Positions 51,101 to 60,404 of a DNA stretch of 64,000 nt are shown here, in pieces (position 1 is the first letter of the stretch; every line of letters starts with the position of its first letter). The notes beneath the pieces are model-generated. The model was given only the letters and a program-made list of their open reading frames with translations, had not been told where the DNA came from and searched no databases. Origin of the DNA: Bartonella sp. AU16XJBT (lineage in GTDB: Bacteria > Pseudomonadota > Alphaproteobacteria > Rhizobiales > Rhizobiaceae). The stretch is taken from NCBI RefSeq assembly GCF_028618665.1, contig NZ_JAQITF010000007.1, positions 62,001-126,000 of the forward strand, in the 5' to 3' direction. The position numbers and the translations under genes are program-made.

Positions 51101-51719
51101 ATTTTTCTTAAATGTCTAAAATAAGCTTGTAGATACATTGAGCATTTTCTTACAATACAGAACTCTAGAAAAAACATAAACAGAATACAATAACCATATT
51201 ATGAAAAAGCATAAAGAAGCCACAAAGAGTTTTTTCAAGCTAAACATGGCAGATTATTAACTCTTGATTTGACATATTTGTAGATTGGATGATACCATCA
51301 TCTGTATTGTGGCCGGAGGGGAATTTTCTTTAGGGGAATTTTCTTTCTGATCATTTTGTTAAAATTTTATATTAAAGGGGATATCTGTATTATTTTTTCA
51401 ATATTGATGCAAAGAGTTTTGGTATCAAAACCTTTTTTGCCAAATCTTTTTCATCTATAGAATGAGTGGATAGTATTATTTTATTGCGATTGAAACGTGT
51501 GGGTTTTTATAGGTCTATATTGTGCCATGAGGAGTAACAATATTGATCTATAAATTAAGAGTTTTTTATTTTTTATTTCGCATAGATAGTTTTTGATTAC
51601 CATTTGTATTAAAATTTTACTGAGTGGTAACAATTAGCTGTGTACTTTATTGAGAGATACACTTAAAGCTCATTTCAAAATTTGAATAGCTCAGAGATTA
51701 TAGGAATGTGTTGCATAAG
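51101..51719. other. Gap after phoU
   Basis: About 620 AT-rich bases with no convincing gene. A perfect 15-base tandem repeat lies at 51317-51346 (separate entry). No terminator hairpin stands out after phoU. Confidence 0.55.
51317..51346 (+). repeat. Two perfect tandem copies of a 15-base unit
   Basis: The unit AGGGGAATTTTCTTT occurs twice without spacer. Such a repeat can arise by slippage and may vary in copy number between strains. Confidence 0.85.
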
Positions 51720-52556
51720 ATGAAAAAAAATCGTTGGAATGTTTTTGTTACCTGTTGCGTAGCGCCGTTGGTTTTTGTGGGGTGTGCTGCAAATCATTTA
51801 GATGCTGGAAAAGTAAATAATAAGCAGACAAAAACAGTTGCGTATCCATTGACAGAGCGCCAATGCCTTATGCGTGCGATGTATTTTGAATCAAATCGCT
51901 CAAGTCGTGAAGGAATGATTGCCGTTGGGACTGTTGTGATGAATCGTGTTAATTCAAGCGCCTATCCCAAGACGATTTGTGGTGTTGTTGGTCAATATAA
52001 GCAATTTGCTCCTGGTGTTTTAACGCGTCCTATGACGGAGAAAGCATCTGTTGCTCGTGTAAGAGAGGCTGCTGATGCTGTTTTACGGGGTGAACGAGAT
52101 AAGAAAGTTAAACACGCTAAGTTTTTTCATACCGCTGGTTTATCTTTTCCTTATAAAAACATGCACTATGTTCATGTTGCAGGGGGTAATGCTTTTTATG
52201 AAAAGCGATCCCGTGATGGGTCACTTCAAGTTCCTACGGATAATCGCCCTTATGATGTTGCTTATGCCTTTGCTCAGGAACGTTCTGGTTATGCGCCAAG
52301 CTTTATCGATGAAGGCTTAGAAAGTAAGGAAGTCAAAGCAGAGAAAAGTGCATCTCCTTCTACAGAAGTCGCACAGTCCAAGACGGTACAACCTACGTCT
52401 TTTGCTATGGTACAGCTTGATAAAGTTCCCATTCCAACTTATGCGCCTCAACATCTCGCTAAGAAAGAGGAAAATAAAACAATTATGGCGTTGCCTTCAT
52501 CAGATCAGTTAAATGCAATTGTTGCAATGTTAGAAAAACGACACAGAAACTGGTAA
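51720..52556 (+). CDS. SleB-type cell-wall hydrolase, probable lipoprotein
   Basis: The protein (278 residues from ATG 51720) has a signal peptide that ends in a lipobox-like VFVGC, so Cys22 is probably lipidated. Residues of about 40-160 form a Hydrolase_2 (SleB/CwlJ) domain with LMRAMYFESNRSSREGMIAVGTVVMNRV in pattern, the catalytic Glu in FES, and AKFFHTAGL. The family contains lytic transglycosylases acting on peptidoglycan. The C-terminal third is low in structure. A GTG at 51708 is an alternative start. It is the nearest gene downstream of phoU, but not part of that operon. Confidence 0.87.
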   Translation: MKKNRWNVFVTCCVAPLVFVGCAANHLDAGKVNNKQTKTVAYPLTERQCLMRAMYFESNRSSREGMIAVGTVVMNRVNSSAYPKTICGVVGQYKQFAPGVLTRPMTEKASVARVREAADAVLRGERDKKVKHAKFFHTAGLSFPYKNMHYVHVAGGNAFYEKRSRDGSLQVPTDNRPYDVAYAFAQERSGYAPSFIDEGLESKEVKAEKSASPSTEVAQSKTVQPTSFAMVQLDKVPIPTYAPQHLAKKEENKTIMALPSSDQLNAIVAMLEKRHRNW

Positions 52557-52732
52557 GTTTTTGCACGACCAAAAAAGAGTTTTACACCCCATTACGGTTT
52601 ATGAATTAAGTGAACTCTTTAGTAATGGTGATACGCAATAAATATACTTAAAGTAAGGTGAAAGGATCTGGAAAAACAATTTAGAATATGGCGACGTAAG
52701 GAACACATTTTATTTAAAGAAGGGTATGGGTA

Positions 52733-53980
52733 ATGTACTTTGATATTCATGAGGCAATTTCGCCTGAAATGCTGAATCGTCTTGCAGAAGTTACGGTAAA
52801 AGTGGGGTTAAATTTACAAGAGGGACAGGATCTTGTTTTGACTGCTCCAGTTTCAGCACTCCCTTTTGTTCGGCGTATTGCGTATCATGCTTATAAGGTT
52901 GGCGCTGGTGTCATTACACCCATTTTTAGTGATGATATGTTATCGCTTACACGTTTTGAAAATGCCCATATCGATAGTTTTGATTGTGCCCCTTCTTGGC
53001 TTTATGAGGGAATGGCGAAGGCTTTTGAAAATGGAGCCGCACGTTTAGCGATTGTTGGTGATAATCCTTTGCTTCTTTCCAATCAGGATTTTGATAAGGT
53101 TTCACGTTTAAATAAAGCCACTTCAATAGCTTATCAGCCGGCACTCAAGCAAATATCGAACTTTGCTATGAATTGGTCGATCGTTGCTTATCCAACAGCA
53201 GGGTGGGCTGAGGCGATGTTTCCTTCTTTACCGCTCAATGAGGCGATTAAAAAATTAGCGGATGCAATTTTTTCTGCTTCACGTGTTACAGAAGAAGATC
53301 CAGTGCATGCTTGGACTATTCATAATGCAAATTTGAAGAAACGATCATCTTGGCTTAATCAGCAGCGTTTTTCTGCCTTGCACTTCACAGGACCAGGGAC
53401 TGATTTAACAGTTGGTTTGGCAGATGATCATGAATGGCATGGTGGTGCATCCGTTGCTCAAAATGGTGTCGTTTGCAATCCTAATATTCCGACAGAAGAA
53501 GTTTTCACGACTCCTCATGCTCATAAGGTTGAAGGCTTCGTTCGCTCAACAAAGCCCCTTTCCTATCAAGGAACACTCATTGATAATATTGAAGTACGTT
53601 TTGAAGCTGGGCGTATTGTTGAGGCCCGTGCATCAACAGGCGAGGCAGTTTTTCAGCAGGTTTTGCAAAGTGATGAGGGTGCAAGCCGGTTGGGCGAAGT
53701 TGCCCTTGTTCCTCATTCTTCACCAATTTCTAAGAGTGATCTTCTTTTTTATAATACCTTATTTGATGAAAATGCAGCCTGCCATATTGCTTTAGGGCAG
53801 TGTTATTCCAAATGCTTTTTAGATGGAGCATCATTGACATCAGAAGAGATTGCAGCCCGTGGTGGTAATAAAAGTGTTATTCATATTGATTGGATGATTG
53901 GCTCTGGTGAAATTGATATAGATGGTATTACGCAGGCAGGTGTAAGAGTTCCCGTATTTCGTAAGGGTGAATGGGCTTAA
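52733..53980 (+). CDS. M29-family aminopeptidase
   Basis: The 415-residue protein matches the thermophilic-type aminopeptidase family M29 (AmpS/PepS). Recognisable are TVKVGLNLQEGQDLVL, FTGPGTDLTVGLADDHEWHGG and NIPTEEVFTTPHAHKVEGFV in pattern, LGEVALVPHSSPIS, and ALGQCYSKCF with the HIDWMIG segment. These carry the two-metal ligands. It removes N-terminal residues from peptides in the cytoplasm. GAAGGGTATGGGTA stands before the ATG. Confidence 0.93.
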   Translation: MYFDIHEAISPEMLNRLAEVTVKVGLNLQEGQDLVLTAPVSALPFVRRIAYHAYKVGAGVITPIFSDDMLSLTRFENAHIDSFDCAPSWLYEGMAKAFENGAARLAIVGDNPLLLSNQDFDKVSRLNKATSIAYQPALKQISNFAMNWSIVAYPTAGWAEAMFPSLPLNEAIKKLADAIFSASRVTEEDPVHAWTIHNANLKKRSSWLNQQRFSALHFTGPGTDLTVGLADDHEWHGGASVAQNGVVCNPNIPTEEVFTTPHAHKVEGFVRSTKPLSYQGTLIDNIEVRFEAGRIVEARASTGEAVFQQVLQSDEGASRLGEVALVPHSSPISKSDLLFYNTLFDENAACHIALGQCYSKCFLDGASLTSEEIAARGGNKSVIHIDWMIGSGEIDIDGITQAGVRVPVFRKGEWA

Positions 53981-53989
53981 TCCTGTTGT

Positions 53990-54240
53990 GCCGTAAAAAA
54001 CGTCATTTGAGGTGAGTCAAGTCTCCTTGACAGGGGGAATATTTTTAGAGTACGCGAATGAATGTTCAAGATAGAGCTTGATCGTAGAGCCTTTCGTTAA
54101 GTGAATTACATGCGTATGAAGTCGAGAGAAGTCCACTTGACAGGAATCGTGGTTGTTTACAGACCAGATGGAGTTAAAAATTTTTGTTCTTTGAGGGCGG
54201 AGAAGAGGTCAATTTATCGGTGATACGACTGGATAAGTGC
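53990..54240 (+). pseudogene. Unidentified gene relic, type B (first copy)
   Basis: Bases from about 54080 align with 59330-59430: GTTAAGT, then an A-rich block, TCCACTTGACA-GAATC against TCCGCTTGACAAAAATC, and TTTACAGACCAGATG against GCATACAGGATCTGATG. In the shared frame the peptide reads LSELHAYEVERSPLDRNRG. A similar TCTCCTTGACAGG occurs once more at about 54020. Frames are broken by stops. The parent gene is not recognised. Confidence 0.4.
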
Positions 54241-54260
54241 ATAATTATTAAAGAGGAGTG

Positions 54261-55136
54261 ATGCCTGAGCTTCCTGAAGTAGAGACGGTTCGTCGTGGAC
54301 TTAAGTCTGTTGTCACTGATGCAAAGATAGTATCTGTCAAACTTAATCGTAGAGATTTGCGTTTTCCTTTTCCTGAGGCTTTTTCTGAACGACTGATTGG
54401 CAGAAAAATTCTAGAACTTGGTCGGCGTGCGAAATATTTATTATTTCATCTTTCTCAGGATGAAACGATTTTAAGCCATTTAGGAATGTCGGGATCATGG
54501 CGTATAGAGAATAATCTTTTAAGAAAAGCTTTTTCAATGACCAGTAAATTGGTTAAGCATGATCATTTTGTCATGGATATTCAGACAAGGAATGGTGAAG
54601 TTTATCATCTTATTTATAATGATGTGCGTCGCTTTGGGTTTATGCTTTTAGTTGATACGGATAAGCTTTATAAACATCCGCTTTTAAATAAGCTAGGGCT
54701 TGAACCTATGAGTCATGGGTTTTCTGGTCGTTATTTACAAAAGGCTTTTGTTAATAAAAAAGTATCTCTTAAGGGTGTTTTGCTTGATCAGTCTATTGTT
54801 GCGGGTCTTGGGAATATTTATGTTTGCGAGGCGCTTTGGCGGAGTCGCTTATCTCCACAGCGTGGTGCATTTACACTGGCATCAAAAACGGTATATGCAC
54901 GTGAACTTGCAGATTCTTTAGCACAGAATATACGCAATGTGATTTCTGAAGCTATTTTGTCTGGCGGATCTTCTTTACGTGATTATATGCATGTGGATGG
55001 CTCTCTTGGTTATTTTCAACATGCTTTTTCGGTTTACGGACGAGAAGGCAAGGAATGCTTGCAATGTGGAACGCCTATTATACGTATTTTACAGTCGGGA
55101 CGTTCAAGTTTTTACTGTTCACAGTGCCAAAAATGA
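54261..55136 (+). CDS. mutM: Formamidopyrimidine-DNA glycosylase
   Basis: MutM removes 8-oxoguanine and ring-opened purines from DNA, and so acts in the same anti-oxidative pathway as the MutT-like protein at 2.3 kb. The start MPELPEVETVRRGL gives the catalytic Pro2 and Glu3. The helix-two-turn-helix segment with DQSIVAGLGNIYVCEALW and a C-terminal zinc finger (CLQCGT ... FYCSQCQK) are present. AGAGGAGTG is the ribosome binding site. A GTG three bases earlier would put an extra residue before Pro and is unlikely. Confidence 0.97.
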   Translation: MPELPEVETVRRGLKSVVTDAKIVSVKLNRRDLRFPFPEAFSERLIGRKILELGRRAKYLLFHLSQDETILSHLGMSGSWRIENNLLRKAFSMTSKLVKHDHFVMDIQTRNGEVYHLIYNDVRRFGFMLLVDTDKLYKHPLLNKLGLEPMSHGFSGRYLQKAFVNKKVSLKGVLLDQSIVAGLGNIYVCEALWRSRLSPQRGAFTLASKTVYARELADSLAQNIRNVISEAILSGGSSLRDYMHVDGSLGYFQHAFSVYGREGKECLQCGTPIIRILQSGRSSFYCSQCQK

Positions 55137-55222
55137 ATAAGGTCTCTTGCAAAATCCTACAAGAGGCTTAAAGTCAAATTTTTACAATTATACAAATATA
55201 TGAGGCTTGAGAGGTTTTTTTT

Positions 55223-56617
55223 ATGCTGAATAAAGTACTAACACATCTTGATGAGAATATAGAAAAGAGCCTTGAACGCCTTTTTTCTCTTTTACGTTTT
55301 CAATCGATTTCTACAGACTCGGCTTATAAGGATGCATGTCGTCAAGCAGCTGATTGGTTAGTAGAGGATTTAAAAAGCATTGGTTTTGAGGCTTCTCGCC
55401 GTGATACACCGGGTCATCCAATGGTTGTTGGGCATCATCCAGGACCTTCAGATGATTGTTTACATGTATTGTTTTACGGACATTATGATGTTCAACCTGT
55501 TGATCCATTGAGTTTATGGGAGGATGATCCATTTACACCTTCTTTAAAAGAGAGAGATGGAGAGAAAGTTATTTGTGCTCGCGGTGCTTCAGATGACAAA
55601 GGTCAACTTATGACATTTATTGAAGCATGTCGTGCATATAAGAAAGAAACAGGACAGCTTCCTGTTAAAGTGACTATTTTATGTGAAGGTGAGGAAGAAT
55701 GTGCTTCTCCTTCTCTTATTCCTTTTTTAAAAGCAAATAAAGATGAACTTAAGGCTGATTACGCATTGGTTTGTGATACGTCGATGTGGGATGCTGATAC
55801 ACCATCTATTGCCCTTTCTCTTCGGGGAATTATGGCGGAAGAGATTATTATCACAGCAGCGAATCGTGATTTGCATTCTGGTTATTTTGGGGGAGTAGCA
55901 GCTAATCCCATTCGTATTTTAGCTAAAGTTTTGGCAGGACTTCATGATGAAAATAATAAGGTGACACTTTCTGGTTTTTATGATGGCGTAGAAGAAACAC
56001 CTCCACATATTTTACAATCATGGAATGCGCTTAATTGTACTGCTGAAAGTTTTCTTGGTCCTATAGGTCTTTCCGTTCCTTCTGGTGAAAAAGGGCGGAG
56101 CATTTTAGAGCTTGTGTGGGCACGTCCTACTATGGAAATTAATGGTATTAGTGGGGGCTATGAAGGGGAAGGGATGAAAACGGTTATTGCGTCTCAAGCG
56201 AGTGCAAAAGTATCATGTCGTCTAGTTCATAAGCAAGATCCAGAGAAAATACGCCAAGCATTGCGTGATTATGTACGTGGCTCAATTCCTGCTGACTGTA
56301 CGGTTGAATTTAAGAATCATGGTTCTTCTCCGGCACTTCAGCTTTCTGATGATTCATCTTTTACCAAGGCGGCAAAGGATGCTCTATCACAAGAGTGGGA
56401 AGTTCCTGCTGTATTAACAGCCATGGGGGGCTCGATTCCAATTGTAGCAGATTTTAAGTCAATTCTTGGTATGGAAACTCTTTTGGTTGGTTTTGGATTG
56501 GCTGATGACCGTATTCATTCGCCTAATGAAAAGTATAATTTAAAATCGTTTCATAAGGGGCAGCGTTCTTGGGCCCGTATTCTTACCGCTTTAGCAAATA
56601 GGAGGGTGAATGGCTGA
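55223..56617 (+). CDS. M20-family metallopeptidase (dipeptidase type)
   Basis: The 464-residue protein has the M20 metal site: His87 and Asp89 in FYGHYDVQPV, Asp124 in GASDDKGQ, and Glu157/158 in CEGEEE. A dimerisation domain is inserted at about 200-350. It is nearest in pattern to the carnosinase/Dug1-like dipeptidases with LSLRGIMAEEI and GGSIPIVADF. It acts on peptides in the cytoplasm; the exact substrate is unknown. Its end overlaps rnd by eight bases. Confidence 0.92.
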   Translation: MLNKVLTHLDENIEKSLERLFSLLRFQSISTDSAYKDACRQAADWLVEDLKSIGFEASRRDTPGHPMVVGHHPGPSDDCLHVLFYGHYDVQPVDPLSLWEDDPFTPSLKERDGEKVICARGASDDKGQLMTFIEACRAYKKETGQLPVKVTILCEGEEECASPSLIPFLKANKDELKADYALVCDTSMWDADTPSIALSLRGIMAEEIIITAANRDLHSGYFGGVAANPIRILAKVLAGLHDENNKVTLSGFYDGVEETPPHILQSWNALNCTAESFLGPIGLSVPSGEKGRSILELVWARPTMEINGISGGYEGEGMKTVIASQASAKVSCRLVHKQDPEKIRQALRDYVRGSIPADCTVEFKNHGSSPALQLSDDSSFTKAAKDALSQEWEVPAVLTAMGGSIPIVADFKSILGMETLLVGFGLADDRIHSPNEKYNLKSFHKGQRSWARILTALANRRVNG

Positions 56618-57230
56618 GATTCGCGTTCATCAAGGTGATTTGCCAAACTTAGACAATTATAAAACTGATGCCATTGCGATTGATACTGAGACTTTAGGGT
56701 TACAGCCACATCGTGATCGTTTGTGTGTTGTTCAGATTTCTTCTGGAGATGGGACTGCTGATATTATACAAATTGCTAAAGGACAAAAGAGTGCTCCCAA
56801 TTTGGTCAAGCTCCTTAAAGATAACGCTGTCACCAAAATATTTCATTTTGGGCGTTTTGATCTTGCTATTTTAGCGCATACATTTGGTGTTATGCCAGAG
56901 GCTGTTTTTTGTACAAAGATCGCTTCAAAACTCACACGTACCTATACGGATCGTCATGGATTGAAAGAAATTTGTAATGAAATGCTGAATGTGAATATTT
57001 CTAAACAGCAACAATCTTCGGATTGGGCGGCAGAAACGTTATCACAGGCACAAATTGAATATGCTGCATCAGATGTGTTATATTTGCATCGTTTAAAGGT
57101 TATATTTGAAGAACGTTTAAGACGCGAAGAGCGAGAAAGTGTTGCCAAGGCATGCTTTCAATTTTTGCCTATGAGAGCTAGGCTTGATCTTTTAGGATGG
57201 GGCGAAGTTGATATTTTTGCACATAGCTAA
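56610..57230 (+). CDS. rnd: Ribonuclease D (short form)
   Basis: RNase D trims the 3' ends of tRNA precursors and other small RNAs. The 206-residue protein has only the DEDDy exonuclease domain: AIDTETLGL (Asp25, Glu27), FHFGRFDLAIL, and YAASDVLYLHRL with the last Asp. The HRDC domains of the E. coli enzyme are missing, as is usual for short alphaproteobacterial forms. It overlaps the M20 peptidase gene and is followed by a terminator-like hairpin. Confidence 0.93.
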   Translation: MAEIRVHQGDLPNLDNYKTDAIAIDTETLGLQPHRDRLCVVQISSGDGTADIIQIAKGQKSAPNLVKLLKDNAVTKIFHFGRFDLAILAHTFGVMPEAVFCTKIASKLTRTYTDRHGLKEICNEMLNVNISKQQQSSDWAAETLSQAQIEYAASDVLYLHRLKVIFEERLRREERESVAKACFQFLPMRARLDLLGWGEVDIFAHS

Positions 57231-57271
57231 CTTTAAAAATTGGCTTTTAATAGCGTGAATTATTGATGCAA

Positions 57272-57308
57272 GAGGGCAAAGTGCCGATAATTTGGGCATT
57301 TTGTCCTC
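57272..57308 (+). terminator. Terminator-like hairpin after rnd
   Basis: GAGGGCAAAGTGCC pairs with GGCATTTTGTCCTC over 14 positions with two G-U pairs and a 9-base loop; TCATCTTTTC follows. It lies 42 bases after the rnd stop codon. The T-tract is poor. Confidence 0.65.
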
Positions 57309-57714
57309 TCATCTTTTCAGATAAGAATTATACATCAGTGCTCTTTGATTTGAAATTTAGGCAATAAAAGTACATTCACGAATTCATATTCTTTTTATGT
57401 TTGTAACAGCTTTTATTTGAAAAAAGAGCAATTTTGGAGAAGGGCTAGGAATATGTGGTAGGTCGTTGGAAGGCCTAAATCTCTGAAACTGATATATAGC
57501 CTAATTGGGGAAGAATATGGAAGGCATCAATGTAAAAAACAATATCCATCCTTACCATCATTAATTCTACTTTACGCCTTTCAAAAGTATCTGAAACAAT
57601 GTCTGTTAAGTAATGCAGATTACGCATTGCCTAATACTTTTGTTTTTCACATTCTGTAGCGTAGTTATGCCCCCCACACAAAATAAAACACCCTAAACGG
57701 AATATATTTGGGTT

Positions 57715-58006
57715 GCTCATTCACGTGCTTTTTTAAGAAATCTTTCTTAAGGCACCCAAGCCCATTTCGCGGTAGTGCTCATGAATGATATAACAATCAA
57801 GCTCCCCATACGATATAAAATCTATTGAACACCACTGTTTTTATGTTTATGAAGTAACAAACTGCTACTATCACACACTTTACCAACACCCAGTTTTGTG
57901 ACAGCCCTTGGTACGGTTCATAAGAGGCGTTTTTATTGTACAGTTTCACTCCACACGGTCTTTCCATTTGTAACGTGCATACAAATGATTTTGGTTGATT
58001 CAACAT
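57715..58006 (-). pseudogene. Decayed island integrase gene, best preserved N-terminal copy
   Basis: The upstream leader (CAAAATCATTTGTATGCACG, TTACAAATGG) resembles the leader at 60.1 kb. The start codon at 57930 is changed to ACG, followed by CCTCTTATGAA as in the other copies. Pieces in two frames read VGKVCDSSSLLLHKHKNSG and YIIHEHYREMGLGALRKIS. They are the arm-binding DUF4102 pattern of tyrosine recombinases (HKH-x-GG-x-W-x-YRY ... RREMGLG). One further frameshift in an A/T run hides LKKARE. The catalytic domain is absent. Confidence 0.65.
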
Positions 58007-58078
58007 TGAGAGAGATTTGGAATGAGAGAATTTTATGGTATTCGGGTTCTAATTCAATATGAATAACGCTATATTATC

Positions 58079-58413
58079 ATTATAAATCAAAATGTTGTAG
58101 GATTAATATATAAAGATTGACCACGATTACACTGAACAATGCAAAGAATGACATCTAGAAAGTGACCTAGAAACAAGTTAGCAGGAGCATGCTTTTGACG
58201 AAGTTAAAGTATTATAATAACTTTAGCGTTTAAATGGCTTCATAAGAAAAAACGCCTTTTTCTAGAGTTTTATCCATATATCAACCTCATTTATGATATG
58301 TAAGAAAATAATTTTTCTTAAGTCTATCGTGAAAAAGTTTGAAATGAGATAACCTTATGATACGGAGAGCATTCATTCAATAGAGGAATTATAAATCAAT
58401 ATGTTGATAGGAT
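58079..58413. repeat. Degenerate direct repeat pair
   Basis: ATTATAAATCAAAATGTTG at 58079 and ATTATAAATCAATATGTTG at 58388 are followed in both by a TAGGAT-like end. The copies are 309 bases apart. This may be a remnant of a duplication or the flanks of a lost insertion. Confidence 0.4.
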
Positions 58414-58649
58414 ATTTGTGTCGTTTATTGTCCCTAGGCGATACTTCATGCTTTTATTCATTGCCAAACAAGTGATTTATATGTTGGCCAAGCAGGGCAA
58501 TTTGCATTTATTTTAAAATTAAAAATGCTCCAAAGTTTTGTTTTTTGAGGATTTTCACTTTTTACCTATAAACATGCTGTTTTTTCTGGAAATTTGCAAT
58601 GAAGACACTATGTAAAATCCATTATGGATATTTCTATGAGGTTAAATTT

Positions 58650-58979
58650 ATGAACATAAAATATTTTATTACAGCTTTTGCTACTTTTTCTTCAATCTCT
58701 TTTGCTCAGGGTGCGAGCTTTTTGTCTTCTCAAAATTTCATAGAGGGCATATCTGATGTTGTTCTTCCTAGAAATCTTTTTTCTAGTGAACAGTTTAGCA
58801 AGATCTTCTCTGAAGTTGTTCAAATGGAACTTTCTTGCACAAATAACAGCCAATGCATAACAGCAGCGAAGTTACTACCTGTATCACATTCTGGTAAAAA
58901 AAGAGGACCTAAACCTAAAAAAGGACCAGGAAAAGGAAAACGGCCAAGCCTATTTGCACGAAATCCAATGAGTTTTTAA
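58650..58979 (+). CDS. Small secreted protein with strongly basic tail
   Basis: From ATG 58650 the product has 109 residues. A signal peptide (MNIKYFITAFATFSSISFAQ, cleavage near residue 19-22) is followed by a mixed region with two cysteines (63 and 69). The tail at 81-98 is rich in Lys, Gly and Pro (KKRGPKPKKGPGKGKRP). GAGGTTAAATTT precedes the ATG. The first codons and leader (AAATTTATGAA, ATAAAA) resemble those of the second hbp gene, so the signal region may share origin. A longer frame from 58599 is less likely. The function is unknown; the basic tail might bind nucleic acid, polyanions or haem-related ligands. Confidence 0.65.
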   Translation: MNIKYFITAFATFSSISFAQGASFLSSQNFIEGISDVVLPRNLFSSEQFSKIFSEVVQMELSCTNNSQCITAAKLLPVSHSGKKRGPKPKKGPGKGKRPSLFARNPMSF

Positions 58980-59304
58980 AAAGTAAGAAAACAACATCAA
59001 GAATTCTGACGTATGATCGGGAATTGAAGAAGGGGATATTTTTTATCACTTGAAAACAGGGGGGTGTTATTTGTTTGCGAAGGGTATTATGATTATGCGC
59101 CGGTTTATGAAGGGTACTGTTCGGAAAAGATAGGAGCAGGAAGATTTCGGTAAAGAATATACTGTATAGTGACGGTTGCTCGTTATAAACTTCATAGAAT
59201 TATATAACGTGTAGATTTTGGATCGCTCTATTATGTTTGTTACAAATTCCCTCATTTGAAGTTCGGTTATATAAGCCATAGAGATTTGCCTTATTTAAGT
59301 GTTT

Positions 59305-59480
59305 TTAGGATACAGGGTGGAGCAGTAGGACTTTGTCCATAAAACCTTGAGTTAAGTAAACCACAAAGAGTGGGAAACCAAGACAAATCCGCTTGACAAA
59401 AATCTGGGCCGTTGGCATACAGGATCTGATGAGGACCCGTTCCTCTAAATCGAGCAGGAGGTCTGTGGTCAAGTATAAAA
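59305..59480 (+). pseudogene. Unidentified gene relic, type B (second copy)
   Basis: One frame reads DFVHKTLS, a stop, then EWETKTNPLDKNLGRWHTGS and ends in DEDPFL, another stop, IEQEVCGQV. The composition is protein-like, and the part around PLD-x-N-x-G aligns with the relic at 54.1 kb. Two stop codons inside show decay. The family is not recognised; a phage or island gene is a fair guess given the neighbours. Confidence 0.45.
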
Positions 59481-59940
59481 ATGTTAAACTTTCGCTCTTT
59501 GTAGGCATATTTCGGCTATAGATAATTATTTATTTGTCTACGATTTAAAATATCAAATATATTTTCTGCCAACTTCATGATTTTTAAAGCAATGTTTTGT
59601 TTGAAAACTTTAAGAAAGATTTCTCATTTTTTCAGCTTTAGGAAGAGTTTTTAGATAAGTTTCAATGTTTATCATAGCAGTTGTTTGTCATGCGTTATTT
59701 TTTTCAATTTAGTTTATAAATAGAGTGTGAAATAGAGTACCTACAAAGAAGGCTGAAGCTTTGAAAAAGACTTTTTATAAGGTTGAGATAAAAAATGGTC
59801 AGTCTTTCAAAAACAATAAGAGCCTAAAGTAAAAACAAAAAGCGGGTAAGTTGAATGTGTTCTTGTTGCAATCCATGAAGTATTCGAAACTTTGTTTATG
59901 TGCGATACACATCTTTTACAGTAAAAAACAATCTAAAGAG

Positions 59941-60160
59941 CTATGCACCATTTGGACTTGTGAATGATGAAGCTAAAAACATTATTTGTATAAATTTAAA
60001 TGGAACGGGTGCATTTGGCTTGTTCTCAATATTGTAATAGTTCTCGCTATCCTTGATATTGAGAGCTTTCATAAGAGGCATTTTAGCATTTTCTTAAACG
60101 GTTTCATTCATTTGCTTGTTTGTAACGTGTAGGCGGATGATTTTGGTTACTTTAAATAAA
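59941..60160 (-). pseudogene. Probable integrase leader and start, diverged body
   Basis: The leader (ACCAAAATCAT, CACGTTACAAA, GAAACCGTTTAAG) and the start ATGCCTCTTATGAA are shared with the relics at 57.8 and 39.1 kb. The open frame of 46 codons from 60081 begins MPLMKALNIK but then leaves the arm-domain pattern. Either it is a rearranged copy or the leader alone is what is repeated. Confidence 0.4.
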
Positions 60161-60404
60161 ATGATTTAAGATGAGAGCATCTTTAATATTACAGACGAAA
60201 AGATAATTTTTGCATTATAATAAATATGCCATCTTTCCATAGCCAATAGCGCATGCTTTACACGGGGGAATGTCGCAGTTTTTTGCAAAATTTATAAAGA
60301 TATGAGGAGAGGAATGCATTTATGCATAGGCATCGTTTAATTCTCATGTACTGCAGATCAAGCACTTAAGGGCGCTGTGATTGGATTTTTGTTTTTTTTA
60401 TGAG

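Larger units (their letters stand above)
57309..58649. other. Decayed region between rnd and the basic secreted protein
   Basis: About 1.34 kb, AT-rich. It holds an integrase relic at 57715-58006 and a 50-codon - strand frame at 57475-57627 (starts MRNLHYLTDI) directly beyond it. A degenerate direct repeat lies at 58079-58103 and 58388-58413. No intact gene is evident. Confidence 0.6.
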
